Below, piece after piece: positions 30,936-42,129 of a DNA stretch of 64,000 nt (positions are counted from its first letter, which is position 1; every line of letters begins with the position of its first letter). The notes under the pieces are model-generated. The model saw nothing but the letters and a program-made list of their open reading frames with translations. It was not told where the DNA came from and searched no databases. Where the stretch lies: NCBI RefSeq assembly GCF_905220365.1, contig NC_061153.1, positions 9,816,001-9,880,000 of the forward strand, read 5' to 3'. The position numbers and the translations under genes are program-made. The stretch comes from Vanessa cardui. Lineage: Eukaryota > Arthropoda > Insecta > Lepidoptera > Nymphalidae.

Positions 30936-31150
30936 ATTTAAATAAAACTAGTTATAACGGATTTTAATCGCGTATATTAATTATTTTGGACATCCCGACG
31001 TTTCGATGATCTCGGGTAGGTCTACCCGTGACCACGAACGCTGTAAAGTGCTCGAAACGTCGGGATGTCCAAAATAATTAATATACGCGATTAAAATCCG
31101 TTATAACTAGTTTTATTTAAATGTGTAATAATCGCGAAAATTTAAGACAA
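30936..31150. repeat. Penelope-like terminal inverted repeat fragment
   Basis: Perfect inverted arms of 71 bases, 30936-31006 and 31052-31122, around a 45-base loop. The arms contain CATCCCGACGTTTCGA and its complement, the end motif of the Penelope copies at 18014-19757 and 61782-62155. The sequence after the right arm (AATAATCGCGAAAATTTAAG) also matches those ends. No protein remains. Confidence 0.75.
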
Positions 31151-32125
31151 CAATTAATTATTTACATATTAAACTTTATTTTCACAACGATTGTTGGAGT
31201 TAAGAGGGATAGATGTAGTGTCACACTGGAAAATGCAGCACAGATGTATTTGTATTATCTAGGCTTATATTACTTCTTTGGAACTGTAATCACAAACAAT
31301 ATTTTTTATTAAAACATTTACAAACATATAAGATAATCATGATCATGGAATTATTTTAATCTAATAATTGAAATATAATTAATATGGTCCATAAATACAT
31401 AATGGCAATTAAACAAGCATATTATTACAATATATTGAAATACAAACATCATTAGGATAATATCGAAATATCAAAATAATTAAAGCATAAGTTTGAATTG
31501 AGATGAAAGTCTTTTCGTTTTAAATTAAACTTTATAAACAGGAAATAAAAACAATAATTTAAATATAGAATATAAAGTGTTTGCGAATTTATTTTACTTA
31601 TTAATTGTTGTTCTAAATATGTATAAGTATATCAACGTAAAATTGTAAGGAGATTTCGGCTAACTCCGAAAATCAGGTTATTCCAATAATTACAAATTTC
31701 TGGAAAATGCGGCAATATTTTTTGCATCAGAAACATTAGTCAAGTCGTTATTTGAATTCGACCCCGCGCCTCAGTTAGCTCAAGGCGCCATCAGCGAGTG
31801 ATCGTGTGACAACGACATTTTTATGAGCAAGTGATATTTCTCGCGTTTTTTGAGTAATCGGATTTATATATCGATATGTATATCGAACCATAAATCATTC
31901 GGAATTGTCTGACACTAATTTTACAAAGAAATGGTCAGTGGTTCCCAATCTTTCAGTTCTCGTAGTTTATAACCTTTTAATCTGTTTTTAATTAGTCTTT
32001 ATTGATTTAAGCTTTTCCATGTACTATATTTTGATTATTATTGTCAGTAAAAAATTTTGTTTTACCAAAAAAGTGTAACATAATTACTCTCAAGTTTTAG
32101 TAACCTTTTCAATGTTTCAGCATCA
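31151..32125. other. Unassigned A/T-rich sequence
   Basis: No gene or repeat I recognise. It probably includes the 5' end of the pogo-like element, but I could not find its inverted repeat. Confidence 0.3.
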
Positions 32126-33130
32126 TGCCTAATAAATATAAAAAAAGGAAACGCCCAGATATACACAAGATGATATAACCAATGCAATTCAAGAAGTAAA
32201 TGATGGTAAATTATCAATGTATGCTGCAGCGCATAAGTACGGAATACCCACAACAACTCTTTACTATAAGATTAAATCAACTTACAGTACAAATACTGTA
32301 GGTAGACCTTTAGCTATTCCGTTGGAAGTAGAAAATCGATTGGTCGACGCAATAAAAATTATGGAAAAGTGGGGGTTTGTCCTTTCAAGGGAGGAGGTCC
32401 TAAATTTGTCGCAGAGTTCGTTAAAAGCAATAAATTACATACGCCATTTACAAACAACAAACCAGGCAAAGACTGGTTTATAAATTTTCGAAAAAGGCAC
32501 AGACTTTCCATTGAATATGTGCGAAAGAAAATGACGGACCCGTTTGTAATCTTTGAATATTTCAAACTACTAGAGGATACATTATCTAATTTAAACCTTT
32601 TTCAAAAACCTCATTTAATTTGGAATATGGATGAAACATCTTTGTCTCTTGACCCAACAAAGACGAAAGTTGTTGGTGCTATCAATAAACCATGCTCCAG
32701 AACAACTTGTGGAACTGGAAAAAAAAATACAACTATTTTGACAACTGTAAGTGCAAGTGGCAAAAAGTTATCACCGTTAATAGTATTTAAAGAGAAGAAT
32801 ATCTGGGACCAGTGGATGGCCACTACCGAAAATTTTGATTTTGAACTATCGTATGCAGCTAGTTCAAAATATTGGATGGAGACAGCCATTTTTTACAATT
32901 ATATGGAAAAAGTTTTGATTCCAGCTTTAGGTGACGAATGAGCTGTGCCTATCATGTGGATGCAAAAGTAATAGAATTGGTAGCTTCTAGATGTCGCGGT
33001 TTTAGGTAGGTAGCAAATGGGATCGTAAATTAGTTGAATGGCAGCGTCACAATGTTGGTATTAAGATGCCGAAAAAAGTTTTTGCTCAAACCTTAGCAGA
33101 AACTTGGCAAGATACCAGCCCGGATGTAAT
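32126..33130 (+). pseudogene. Pogo-like transposase, broken
   Basis: The start (MPNKYKKRKR) is followed after a one-base shift by a pipsqueak-type helix-turn-helix (SMYAAAHKYGIPTTTLYYKI). Then come FNFRKRH-like and DDE parts in the frame 32369-32941: IWNMDETSLSLDPTK (first Asp), CGTGKKNTTILTTVSASGK, LIVFKEKNIWDQW. Where the second Asp (usually YDGHxSH) should follow, the frame ends in GDE-stop at 32940 and the sequence jumps to a later segment (CAYHVDAKVIELVAS, then WQRHNVGIKMPKKVFAQTLAETW). So part of the catalytic core is deleted. Other frameshifts lie near 32150 and 32400. Confidence 0.75.
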
Positions 33131-33841
33131 CATGGTATTATGATCGGTAATGATCGTAAAATGGTTTTAAAAAAGCTGGCATTTAACCATTTGATTCAAA
33201 TGTAATACCACAAGATAAATACGATCCCGCTTCTTACAAAAGATACAAATAATCTGAACATTCAAGTCTTAAATCTCCGAAGTCGTTGAATGAACTGTGC
33301 ATGGACTTCTTTAACGAACCCCAAATTTAAAAAAAAATACAAATTCATGAACAAGGTTTTAATACAAACAATGTGATTTCTCTGGGTGGGTGCATTATTA
33401 ATATCAGATATAAAAGTAAATTTTGAGGAAATTTAGCTTGATAAAATTTGCCAAGATAAAAAGACAATATCTCTATAAAAAAAATAATATCAAAAGGTGC
33501 AGAAGTCATCACTGCATCCATAATTAAAAGGAATTCAGAAGAAAACGAAATACCAAAAATAAAGAAACGTGTGTCAGAGGATAAAGAAAAAAATAAAACT
33601 CCTATTCCAAATTTGGCATCAAGATTTAAAAGACTAAAAATAGAAAACGAAGAAAGACTAAATTTGAACAGCAAGATTCCAACAGACTCAGACTCAGATT
33701 CCAACAACAAAAATCAGGATACAACTTGTAATATGTCAGAAGAACAAAAAATGTTGAAAAAAGGTAAAGGTACGAGCAACAAGACCAAGATAGGGAAAGA
33801 AAATTACATTCACGATTATGTAAACACTGACAATATTCGTG
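33131..33841 (+). pseudogene. Pogo-like transposase, low-complexity C-terminal region
   Basis: After a stretch with no clear frame, 33571-33841 reads a lysine/asparagine/serine-rich segment (SEDKEKNKTPIPNLASRFKR, DSDSDSNNKNQ), as in the tails of pogo or jerky-like transposases. It stops at ...NTDNIRG where LINE-C copy 1 enters. The continuation is at 35160. Confidence 0.5.
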
Positions 33842-35172
33842 GATTCCAGACTTTAGTGGAGTCCCCATTTGTCGTCCCTAACAAGAAACATTCGATTGTG
33901 TAGAACACGAAACACTTCTTTATAAGCTCAAATATTACGGTGTTAAGGGTTTTGATCTCATTGCTTCACACTAAAGTCAAAGAATCCAGCAAGTTTTCAT
34001 TAACGGAATAAAGTCTTCTGGATTTACGTTAAAAATGGGAGTTCCACAAGATTCAATTTTGGGTCTCTTTCTATTCCTAGTATATATAAATGATCTTCCT
34101 TTCTATGTTAAAGGTATTTGTGATATAATGTTGTTTGCTGATTTTTAAGGTTGACAGGAAAAAAACTGACTATAACGATGTGAACGGTGCATTATCACAG
34201 ATACACAATTGGTTTACAGTAAATAATTTAGTTTTGAATGCTCAAAAAAAATGTGTAGTTTTTGCCCTACCCAATGTTAGAAAGCAAAAGTATAATATAT
34301 CTTTAAACAGTGACCGTCTTGAAGTAGCTGATACTACGGTGTTCTTGGGAATAGAATTAGATTCCAGACTTCAGTGGAGTCCCCATTTGTCGTCCCTAAC
34401 AGGAAGACTCAGCTCCGCAGCATACGCGGTTAGAGAAGTTAGACAACTAACTGATATTGATACCGCTCGTTTAGTTTATTTTGGTTATTTTCACAGTATT
34501 ATGTCATATGGCATATTACTTTGGGGTAACGCTGCAGACATTGAATCTGTCTTTATTGTACAAAAGAGAGCAATTCGGTTTATTTATAATCTTGGAGCTA
34601 GAAACTCTCTTCGGGATGTTTTTAACAGAGTAGGAATACTCACTGTTGCGTGGCAATATATTTACAACAATATCATGTATATTCACAGTAACATTGATCA
34701 CTTTGATAAAATCAGTAACAATCATTGTATATGCACTAGAAGTAAGGATAAGATTATAACGCCAAGTTTCCGACTCCGTAAAGTCAATAAATCTTTCTTG
34801 GGGCAAGGTATCCATTTCTATAATAAAATTCCACAGACATTTTTAACTTTACCGTCGCGTAAATTTAAATTGTTTATAAAAATACATTAGTAAAAAAGGC
34901 GTATTATTCGATACAAGATTTTGTAGATAATAAAAAAGCGTGGAATTAATACCTGTTGACTTCCAGGCAAGATATATTAATTTAAATTATTGTATTAAAT
35001 AACATGACTGTATTTTTTTAAATGTTGAAAAAGAGTTACTACTGAGTTTCTTGCCAGTTCTCGGTAGAATCTACTTTCCGAACCGGTGGTAGCTTCACTT
35101 AGTTGTTAAATGACGATTCAAAAGTGCTTGTAAAAGCCCACTTGAATAAAGTTTATTTTGATTTTGATTTTT
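33842..35172 (+). mobile_element. LINE-C copy 1, 5'-truncated, inside the pogo-like element
   Basis: Reverse transcriptase end and C-terminal region: EHETLLYKLKYYGVKG (degenerate), MGVPQDSILGLFLFLVYINDLPFY, then 34135-34890 with VFLGIELDSRLQWSPHLSS and SYGILLWGNAADIE. The 3' untranslated end and TTTTGATTTTGATTTTTG tail follow. Its 5' end is odd: 33842-33884 is a 40-base piece that belongs 500 bases further on (34363-34405), joined to the upstream sequence. The YADD region is damaged (LFADF). Confidence 0.8.
34135..34890 (+). pseudogene. LINE-C copy 1 RT thumb and C-terminal region
   Basis: 251 open residues beyond the catalytic box: IHNWFTVNNLVLNAQKKCVV, the thumb, and a tail ending LTLPSRKFKLFIKIH. 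About 95 percent like the frames at 38755-39360 and 49326-49997. No catalytic function alone. Confidence 0.8.
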
Positions 35173-35400
35173 GATGAAAAGAAAGAAGAATACCGGTTAA
35201 AAGATGCAGTACTTGTGAGGTACTTGAGCAAAAAGAAATGGACCTACGATATTAGATTTATAGAGAATATATTCCAAAAAAACAATGAGACCAATTACAC
35301 AGTTGATTTCTTAAAAACAATTAAAAAGCCAACCCTTGAATTTGTCCAAACAAAAAGAAAAGATCGTGACGAAATAACGTAACTACTAATAATAAAGAAA
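35158..35400 (+). pseudogene. Pogo-like transposase, C-terminal end
   Basis: FDEKKEEYRLKDAVLVRYLSKKKWTYDIRFIENIF and TIKKPTLEFVQTKRKDRDEIT resemble the short tail of lepidopteran pogo or jerky-like transposases. It fits after the segment ending at 33841, so LINE-C split the gene here. Confidence 0.55.
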
Positions 35401-35949
35401 GTAGATTTAAAAAAAAGTAACAGGAATGACAGAGAATTTCACTTGTTAGATGAAAATAACAATGTGTATTTTGATTGAAATCAAAGAGTAAACTCTTTGT
35501 TTCATTCCGGTAAAGTACTAATTGCTCGGCTCGACGGTTAATTTCACGGTCAATTTCTAGGTAAAAGGATGAAATGGTACTGATTAGATATAAAATATAT
35601 TGTTAATTATTATTAATGATTGTTGAATTAGAGAACATTTTATGTTAAATACCAAACTACGGTAAAAATATTAATTTTAAGTTTTAATTATAATGAGAGC
35701 ATTTTTTATTTAATTAATGTTATCGCTTACGTGTATTGTATGTTATTTTTTTTTTAATCTTCATAATTCCATTTAAATATTTTGAATTTTATTACTAATT
35801 TCATATTGCTAAATTATGCACCTACTTACTAAAAGTTTGACAACCGTAGACAAATTATAGGCAATTCCGAAATAATAATATCGCATATATATGTTCAGCC
35901 TCCTGAGAGGTCACAATCACGGAAAAAAATTATAGAGGGTAAATCTAAA
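35401..35949. other. Unassigned A/T-rich sequence
   Basis: No gene. Probably the 3' end of the pogo-like element plus flank; no matching inverted repeat found. Confidence 0.3.
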
Positions 35950-35954
35950 CGAAA

Positions 35955-36225
35955 AATGATGTCCGAAAATCCACAACAGCGCGATTTCTCAGACATTTTC
36001 TGCATCGCACAACCACTTTGTGGAACCAGCTTTCGCCGGCGGTTTTTCCGAACCGATACGACATGGGAACCTTCAACAAAAGAGCGTACTCCTTTTTGAA
36101 AGGCCGGCAACGCACCTGCAAGCCCCCTGGTGTTGCAGATTGCAGATGTCCATGGGCGATGGTAGTCACTTTCCATCAGGTGAGCCTCCTGCTCGTTTGC
36201 CAAACGCCAAAAAAAAAAAAAAAAC
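35955..36225 (+). repeat. LINE-A 3' end fragment (copy 4)
   Basis: Matches the last about 270 bases of LINE-A (GATGTCCGAAAATCCACAAC to CAGGTGAGCCTCCTGCTCG) with an A-tail at 36208-36222. A TGCAGATT duplication near 36138 distinguishes it. Confidence 0.85.
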
Positions 36226-36239
36226 AACAAACGACATGA

Positions 36240-38060
36240 GACATGAAGATCTGGATCATCTTAACCTCAAACCCAGTCTTACAATTTTATAAAGCGCCCT
36301 GGCACCCGCAGACAAAGGACATGCCAAAAAGCAGTTTAGTCCACCGACTTCACTAATTACACTATAAGTTATAAATATTTCATGACGTAAAGGTTCATTT
36401 CGGACACATTCCATAATAATATACACTTCAATTTTATCACATTCCCCACAATTACGGGATTCCGTCTTCTTCATCAAATAGGTAAACTTGTTCAATGGGA
36501 TGTGTCCAGATCGTATTCTTAGACCTATTACTAAATCTGATCTATTTCAACTGTTGTTGATCCAAGGTTAACTCATCGGTTCCAGCTGAATAGTCTTATA
36601 CCAGATACCCTTCTTGGTGGACCTTTCATCAAAATATGTTTTCCATAAATCCAAACAATGACTCTTAGAAATAAATAAACACTCACTATAAAATGGTTTT
36701 GTTCTTACTATTAGGCCATCTGAACATGCATGCTTAGCAAGCTGATCTACTACCTCATTTTCCACTATTCTACTATGAGATGGAATCCATTGTAGATATA
36801 GGCATTTAGTTGAAGCGTTAAGTTCCAAAATTAACTTTATTATTTCATAAGCTACGGGGATTCCTTGAAAATTCGAGGTACACCGAGCTAAATGTTGCAA
36901 AGCACTTTTAGCGTCTGTAAATATTACAAACTTTTTCCCATTTATCGACTTAATATAAGACAAAGCCTTTGCTATAGCAATTAATTCTACGTGCATTATA
37001 GACAATGTACAATTATTTAGAAATTTAGTTTTAAAGTTAACCTGGGGATCGTAAAACGCAGCACCACTTCTGTTACCCCCTTTCGATCCATCTGAAAATA
37101 TCTTATAAAACCCTGCATAGTTCTCTGCACATAGTTTGTGATAAAGTGAATTTAGTTGAATATTAGTGTAAGTCCATTTTGATTTAGATATATTTTTAAT
37201 ACTTGATTTGATAAAAATCTGTAGATTAATTCCAATTATCCATAACATTTCAAGCTGTGGACTGACATGTAAAACTGTATTATTAAGGAGATTATGAATA
37301 GAAGCTAACAAAGGTTTTTTCTTTCGTACCCAGCGGGAAGGTAGCATTAAATTGGATAACTTAGTCAATATAGTAACAATTGAATTGAGCTCACATGAAT
37401 TATTTTTTAGGTAAAATTTATGTCCCAAATATTCCCTACGAAGAAATAGAGGCTGTAATGAAAGCTCGCTTTCCATAACATGGATCAGGGTACTTTTGAT
37501 AAATCCACCTATCATACGCATAGCCTGATTTTGAATCTAGTCGAGTATTTTAAGATTTGATTGAGAGCTGTCTCCATAAAGAAAACACGCATAATCTAAA
37601 CGACTACGGACCATTGAAATATATAACCTACGCAAGTGCTTAGGATAAATACCCCAACCTGACCCAGCTAAAACTTTACATATTTTTAGAAACCTAAAAC
37701 ATTTACTTTAAATGTCGCTAACATGTTTACCCCATCTAAGAGACCGAACTAGCCATATGCCTAAATATTTAACGTGTTCAACTATGTCCAAAATTATATT
37801 ATTAACTTTAAGTTCGATTACACCTCTAAATGCCCGTTTTTTAAATATATAACGTTACTTTTGGATGAGGACAGATTCAAACCAATGTCGGATAAAAGTT
37901 TATAAAGTAGATCTAAACAAGACTGTAATTTACTCGCAGGTTGTAATATATCATTACCAGTAGTAAATAAAACAAAGTCGTCTGCGTATTGCATAATCAT
38001 TACCGATTTGATCAGTTTCCAAATATTAACAGAAGCTACGTTGAATAAAAGTGGAGACAG
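36240..38060 (-). pseudogene. I-like LINE copy 1: RT end, RNase H and C-terminal finger
   Basis: On the minus strand: the palm box MQYADDFVLFTTG (37818-38000), thumb, then 36568-37521 with an RNase H domain: IFSDGSKGG (Asp), HVELIAIAKAL (Glu), IFTDAKSALQHL (Asp) and IPSHSRIVENEVVDQLA (His/Asp). At 36256-36495 a Cys/His unit C-x2-C...H/C pattern (NCGECDKIEVYIIMECV) ends the protein. RNase H downstream of RT is typical of the I group of LINEs. Frameshifts lie near 37540, 37700 and 36570. LINE-C copy 2 splits it; the upstream part is at 39590-40566. Confidence 0.8.
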
Positions 38061-38105
38061 AGATCGAGATCACCTTGAGCAAGGCTTCGACTTTAAGTCG
38101 TAACA

Positions 38106-39592
38106 ATGAAATTATTGCCTACTTTAATATTAATATGTGTTTCTATAAGGAAATTCCAAATGTACGAACATAACCACTTACCACTTTTTAAGAATAGAAA
38201 TAGGAGCGATCCCAGTAATTACAGGCCTATTTCAATACTCCCATCTTTAAGTAAAATTTTCGAAAAAAATATTTTAAATCAACTTCTTATCCATTTTGGT
38301 ACAAATACCATTTTTCATAGTGAGCAATTTGGTTTTACAAGAGGTCGATCAACAACTGATGCGGGAATTGCGCTTCTTAAGCATATTTACGATGCTTGGG
38401 AGAAATCACAGAATGCTATTGGAGTATTCTGTGATTTATCTAAAGCATTTGATTGTGTAGAACACGAGACGCTTCTTTATAAGCTCAAATATTACGGCGT
38501 TAAAGGTAGGGCTATTGATCTCATTGCTTCATATTTAAGTCAAAAAATCCAGCAAGTTTTCATTAATGGAATAAAGTCTACTGGATCTACGCTAAAAATG
38601 GGTGTTCCACAATGTTCAATTTTGGGTCCCTTTCTATTTCTAGTATACTCAAAAAACAAAATGTGTAGTTTTTACCCTACCCAATGTTAGAAAGCAAAAT
38701 TATAATATATCTTTAAGCGGTGGCCCGCTTGATGTAACCGATACTACGGTATTCTTGGGAATAGAATTGGATTCCAGACTTCAGTGGAGTCCCCATTTGT
38801 CATCCCTAACAGGGAGACTCAGCTCCGCAGTATACGCGGTTAGAGAAGTTAGACAACTAACTGATATTGATACCGCTCGTTTAGTTTATTTTGGTTATTT
38901 TCACAGTATTATGTCATATGGCATATTACTTTGGGGTAACGCTGCAGACATTGAATCTGTCTTTATTTTACAAAAGAGAGCAATTCGGTTTATTTATAAT
39001 CTTGGAGCTAGAGACTCTCTTCGGGATGTTTTTAACAGAGTAGGAATACTCACTGTTGCGTGGCAACATATTTACAACAATATCATGTATATTCACAGTA
39101 ACATTGATCACTTTGATAAAATCAGTGATAATCATTGTATATGCACTAGAAGTAAGGATAAGCTTATAACGCCAAGTTTCCGACTCCGCAAAGTCAATAA
39201 ATCTTTCTTGGGGCAAAGTATCCATTTCTATAATAAAATTCCACAGACATTTTTAACTTTGCCGTCTCGTAAATTCAAATCGTTTATAAAAAATACATTG
39301 GTGAAAAAGGCGTATTATTCGATACAATATTTTGTAGATGATAAAAAAGCGTGGAATTAATACCTGTTGACTTCCAGGCAGGATATATTAATTTAATAAT
39401 TGTATTAACTAACATGACTGTATTTTTTTTAAATGTTGAAAAAGAGTAACTACTGAGTTTCTTGCCGGTTCTTCTCGGCAGAATCTACTTTCCGAACCGG
39501 TGGTAGCTTCACTTAATTGTTAAAAGACGATTCAAAAGTGCTTGTAAAAGCCCACTTGAATAAAGTTTACTTTGATTTTTGATTTTGACTTC
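38106..39592 (+). mobile_element. LINE-C copy 2, inserted in I-like LINE copy 1
   Basis: Plus strand. RT start at about 38186 (NYRPISILPSLSKIFEKNIL, SEQFGFTRGRSTTDAGIALL, FCDLSKAFDCVEHET, KMGVPQCSILGPFLFLVY), then at about 38650 an internal deletion of roughly 180 bases removes the YADD box. C-terminal region 38755-39360, 3' tail TTGATTTTTGATTTTGA to 39590. Bases 38060-38185 are of uncertain origin. Confidence 0.8.
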
Positions 39593-40566
39593 GATAACTT
39601 TGAACCGAGATCCATACGATCCATTGTCTTCGTCAATGACATAATGTGAACATTATTGTAAGCGTTATCAATATCTACAAAGCATCCAACAATTTGAATA
39701 AGAGATACTAAACGACTAAGATTATCAAGGCATGATCTAGACTTTCTGAAACCAAAAGTATTGTGAGAGAGTAATTTATTTTTTTCTAGAAACCATTCTA
39801 TTCTTTTTTTAATTAAAATATGAAAAATTTTGCAGACACAAGATATTAATGAAATAGGACGAAAAGCAGAGTCATAAAGAGGGTCCCGGCCAGGTTTTGG
39901 AATGGGAATAACACGTATGTGACGCCACTGATTAGGAACAAAGCCAGATTCGACGTAGTTATTATATAAATTTAATAAGAATAGTTTAGCATTATTTGGA
40001 AGATTTTTAATCATGGGGAATGAAATTTCATCATCTCCAGGGGCTTTGTCTTTTGCTTTCATACAGTTATCTAACTCAAAAATTGTAAGAGGAGTTTCTA
40101 ACATAGGGTTAGAAGAATTAAATATTGGTTTCGATGGTAAAACAAAATCGGGACACAAATTACATAATAGACGACTAGCTTGGATTTTATCAGTATCTAC
40201 GTAGGGTTGTTTTCAACCTTTCATCCATTTCATTCTGCTCCATACCTGATTTGGAGAAGTCTTTTCATCAATTGAAATACAAAAGCTTGACCATCATACA
40301 TATTCTCTCTGCGCATCTCATAAGCCTTGGAGATTCCCTAACAGCATCTAAATATTTACCAAGGTTATCTGGAGTAGGATTATTCCTGAAATAACTAAGA
40401 TGAAGTTTCGGTTTCGGATTGCAACAGCCTTAGATAGGTTAGAGTTCCAATAAGGTTTTGGTGAGAATTTACTTTCAGGTACATGGCAAAATTTAATATA
40501 AGGAATAAATAAATCGGCCGCTTCATTGATTAAATTAATAAAGAGATGAAAAAGATGAGAGATCAT
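39590..40566 (-). pseudogene. I-like LINE copy 1: linker and first half of RT
   Basis: Minus strand: KFSPKPYWNSNLSKAVAIRN at about 40470 (linker after endonuclease), FELDNCMKAKDKAPGDDEIS, NQWRHIRVIPIPKPGRDP, FRPISLISCVCKIFHILIKK, NTFGFRKSRSCLDNLSRL, CFVDIDNAYNNV. It stops at DLGSKL where LINE-C enters. A frameshift occurs around 40200-40350. Confidence 0.8.
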
Positions 40567-40610
40567 AAGAAGCCTGTACGGCTAATCATCTCTCATCTTT
40601 TTCATGTCAT
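40540..40610. repeat. Short palindrome at the I-like LINE breakpoint
   Basis: ATGAAAAAGATGAGAGAT and its exact complement ATCTCTCATCTTTTTCAT surround about 24 bases. The first arm is LINE sequence; the second lies at the edge where LINE homology ends. Confidence 0.7.
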
Positions 40611-40611
40611 C

Positions 40612-40938
40612 ATTCTCACAAAATTAACTAAAAAGAAACTGACATATTTAATACAAATTTAAAATAAAATTTAAAAACAGAAAAAGTTCAACAGCTAAGT
40701 TATAAAAAAGACATTTTGTAATATAGCCTAAATAAAGTATTAATAAGCGAATCCGAGAAACTCTCTATAACAGAGCACAACACACGCAGCATGTTCTACA
40801 ATAAATAATGCAGGATTCTATCCTCACGAAGAAGTCTCTGAAAGGAAAGTTATTTTTTAAATTTGTATTAAATAATAAGTTTAATAAGTAAGTAAGTTTT
40901 TTTCATTGGTTTTTATTTTTAGTTAATTTTGTGAGAAT
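40612..40938. mobile_element. Small inverted-repeat element (MITE candidate, 327 bp)
   Basis: Ends are a perfect 23-bp inverted repeat: ATTCTCACAAAATTAACTAA(AAA) at 40612-40634 and its complement at 40916-40938. The interior is A/T rich without coding sequence. A clear target duplication is not visible, so the family is open. Confidence 0.5.
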
Positions 40939-41045
40939 TTTAAAGAGAGACCTTTAGTACGAATTTGTTAATGTTCGACTACGAATTTCCACCAGCGTCC
41001 TTTCTGGTCATTTTATTTCGATATATTTCGAATAATTTCCGTCTC
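40939..41045. other. Unassigned spacer
   Basis: About 100 bases between the small inverted-repeat element and LINE-A copy 2; nothing recognisable. Confidence 0.3.
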
Positions 41046-42020
41046 TTTAAAATCGGCGTAAAGTGGTAGCTATGCTACCGCGTTTCGTCCGGTAAGTGAG
41101 AGTTCCGGAGGGCCAATCCCCTACCATACCACCCTCGCTGTGGACTTCTGCAACAAAAGGGGACTCAACTCCAAATTCCAAGTCTTCGTTAAACGAAGTC
41201 TCGAATTGGGGCCGACTAAATCTAGTCCATTTCATCCCCAAAAAGACGCAAGTTTGCGCGTTAACCGCTAAAAAAAACACCATTTGTCGTATCTCCACGA
41301 TTTGAGAACATTCCGATAGCCGCTACAGGTAGTATCGGAATACTTGGCGTTGATATTTTGAGCCTCGTTCAGTTCCGCGGTCAATTGGAAGGCAAAGCCA
41401 AATTGGCTTCAAAAAAGCTGGGTGTGCTCAGCGAGGCGAGACAGTATTTCACGTCGGCCCATCGCCTAAAACTTTACAAGGCGCAAATTCGGCCTCACAT
41501 GGAGTACTGCTCTCACCGCTGGGCGGGTGCTCCCCAGTACCAGCTCCTTCCATTTGACCGCATCCAACGTAGAGCGGCCCGAGTTATCGACGATTAAGCC
41601 CTTTCCGATCTCCTTGATCCTTTGGCTTTGCGTAGAGATGTTGGATCACTCTGCATCTTCTACCGAATTTTTCACGGGGAATGTTCCGAGGAATTGTTCG
41701 GATTAATCCCGGCTGCTGAATTTCGCCTTCGGACATCTCGCCAAAATTCTAAGTTTCACCCGCACTACCTTGATGTCCGAAAATCCACAACAGCGCGGTT
41801 TCTTAGACATTTTCTGCCTCGCACAACTACTTTGTGGAACCAGCTTTCGCCGGCAGTTTTTCCGAACCGATACGACATGGGAACCTTCAAGAAAAGAGCG
41901 TACTCCTTTCTTAAAGGCCGGCAACGCACCTGCAAGCCCCCTGGTGTTGCAGATGTCCATGGGCGGTGGCAGTCACTTTCCATCAGGTGAGCCTCCTGCT
42001 CGTTTGCCACCTATGCCATA
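41046..42020 (+). mobile_element. LINE-A copy 2, internally deleted
   Basis: Begins in the LINE-A 5' region (AAAATCGGCGTAAAGTGGTAGC, cf. 14586), runs to GGGGACTCAACTCCAAATTCC, then jumps at about 41180 to AAGTCTTCGTTAAACGAAG (cf. 16852). Endonuclease and RT (about 1.9 kb) are missing. The C-terminal region and 3' end follow (41180-42020), with a stop at 41595. High identity to copy 1. Confidence 0.85.
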
Positions 42021-42129
42021 AAAAAAAACTACCCAGTCTATAACAACTTGTAAGGAGTTTTTAATTTTTGATAGAATACTGATTTTTTTTTAATAAAAAT
42101 CTCTCTAATTTTGTTAATCAATTCCTTAA

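Noticed and set aside
30936..31122. Rho-independent-type terminator or structured RNA
   Set aside because: Eukaryotic context, and the arms match Penelope end sequences.
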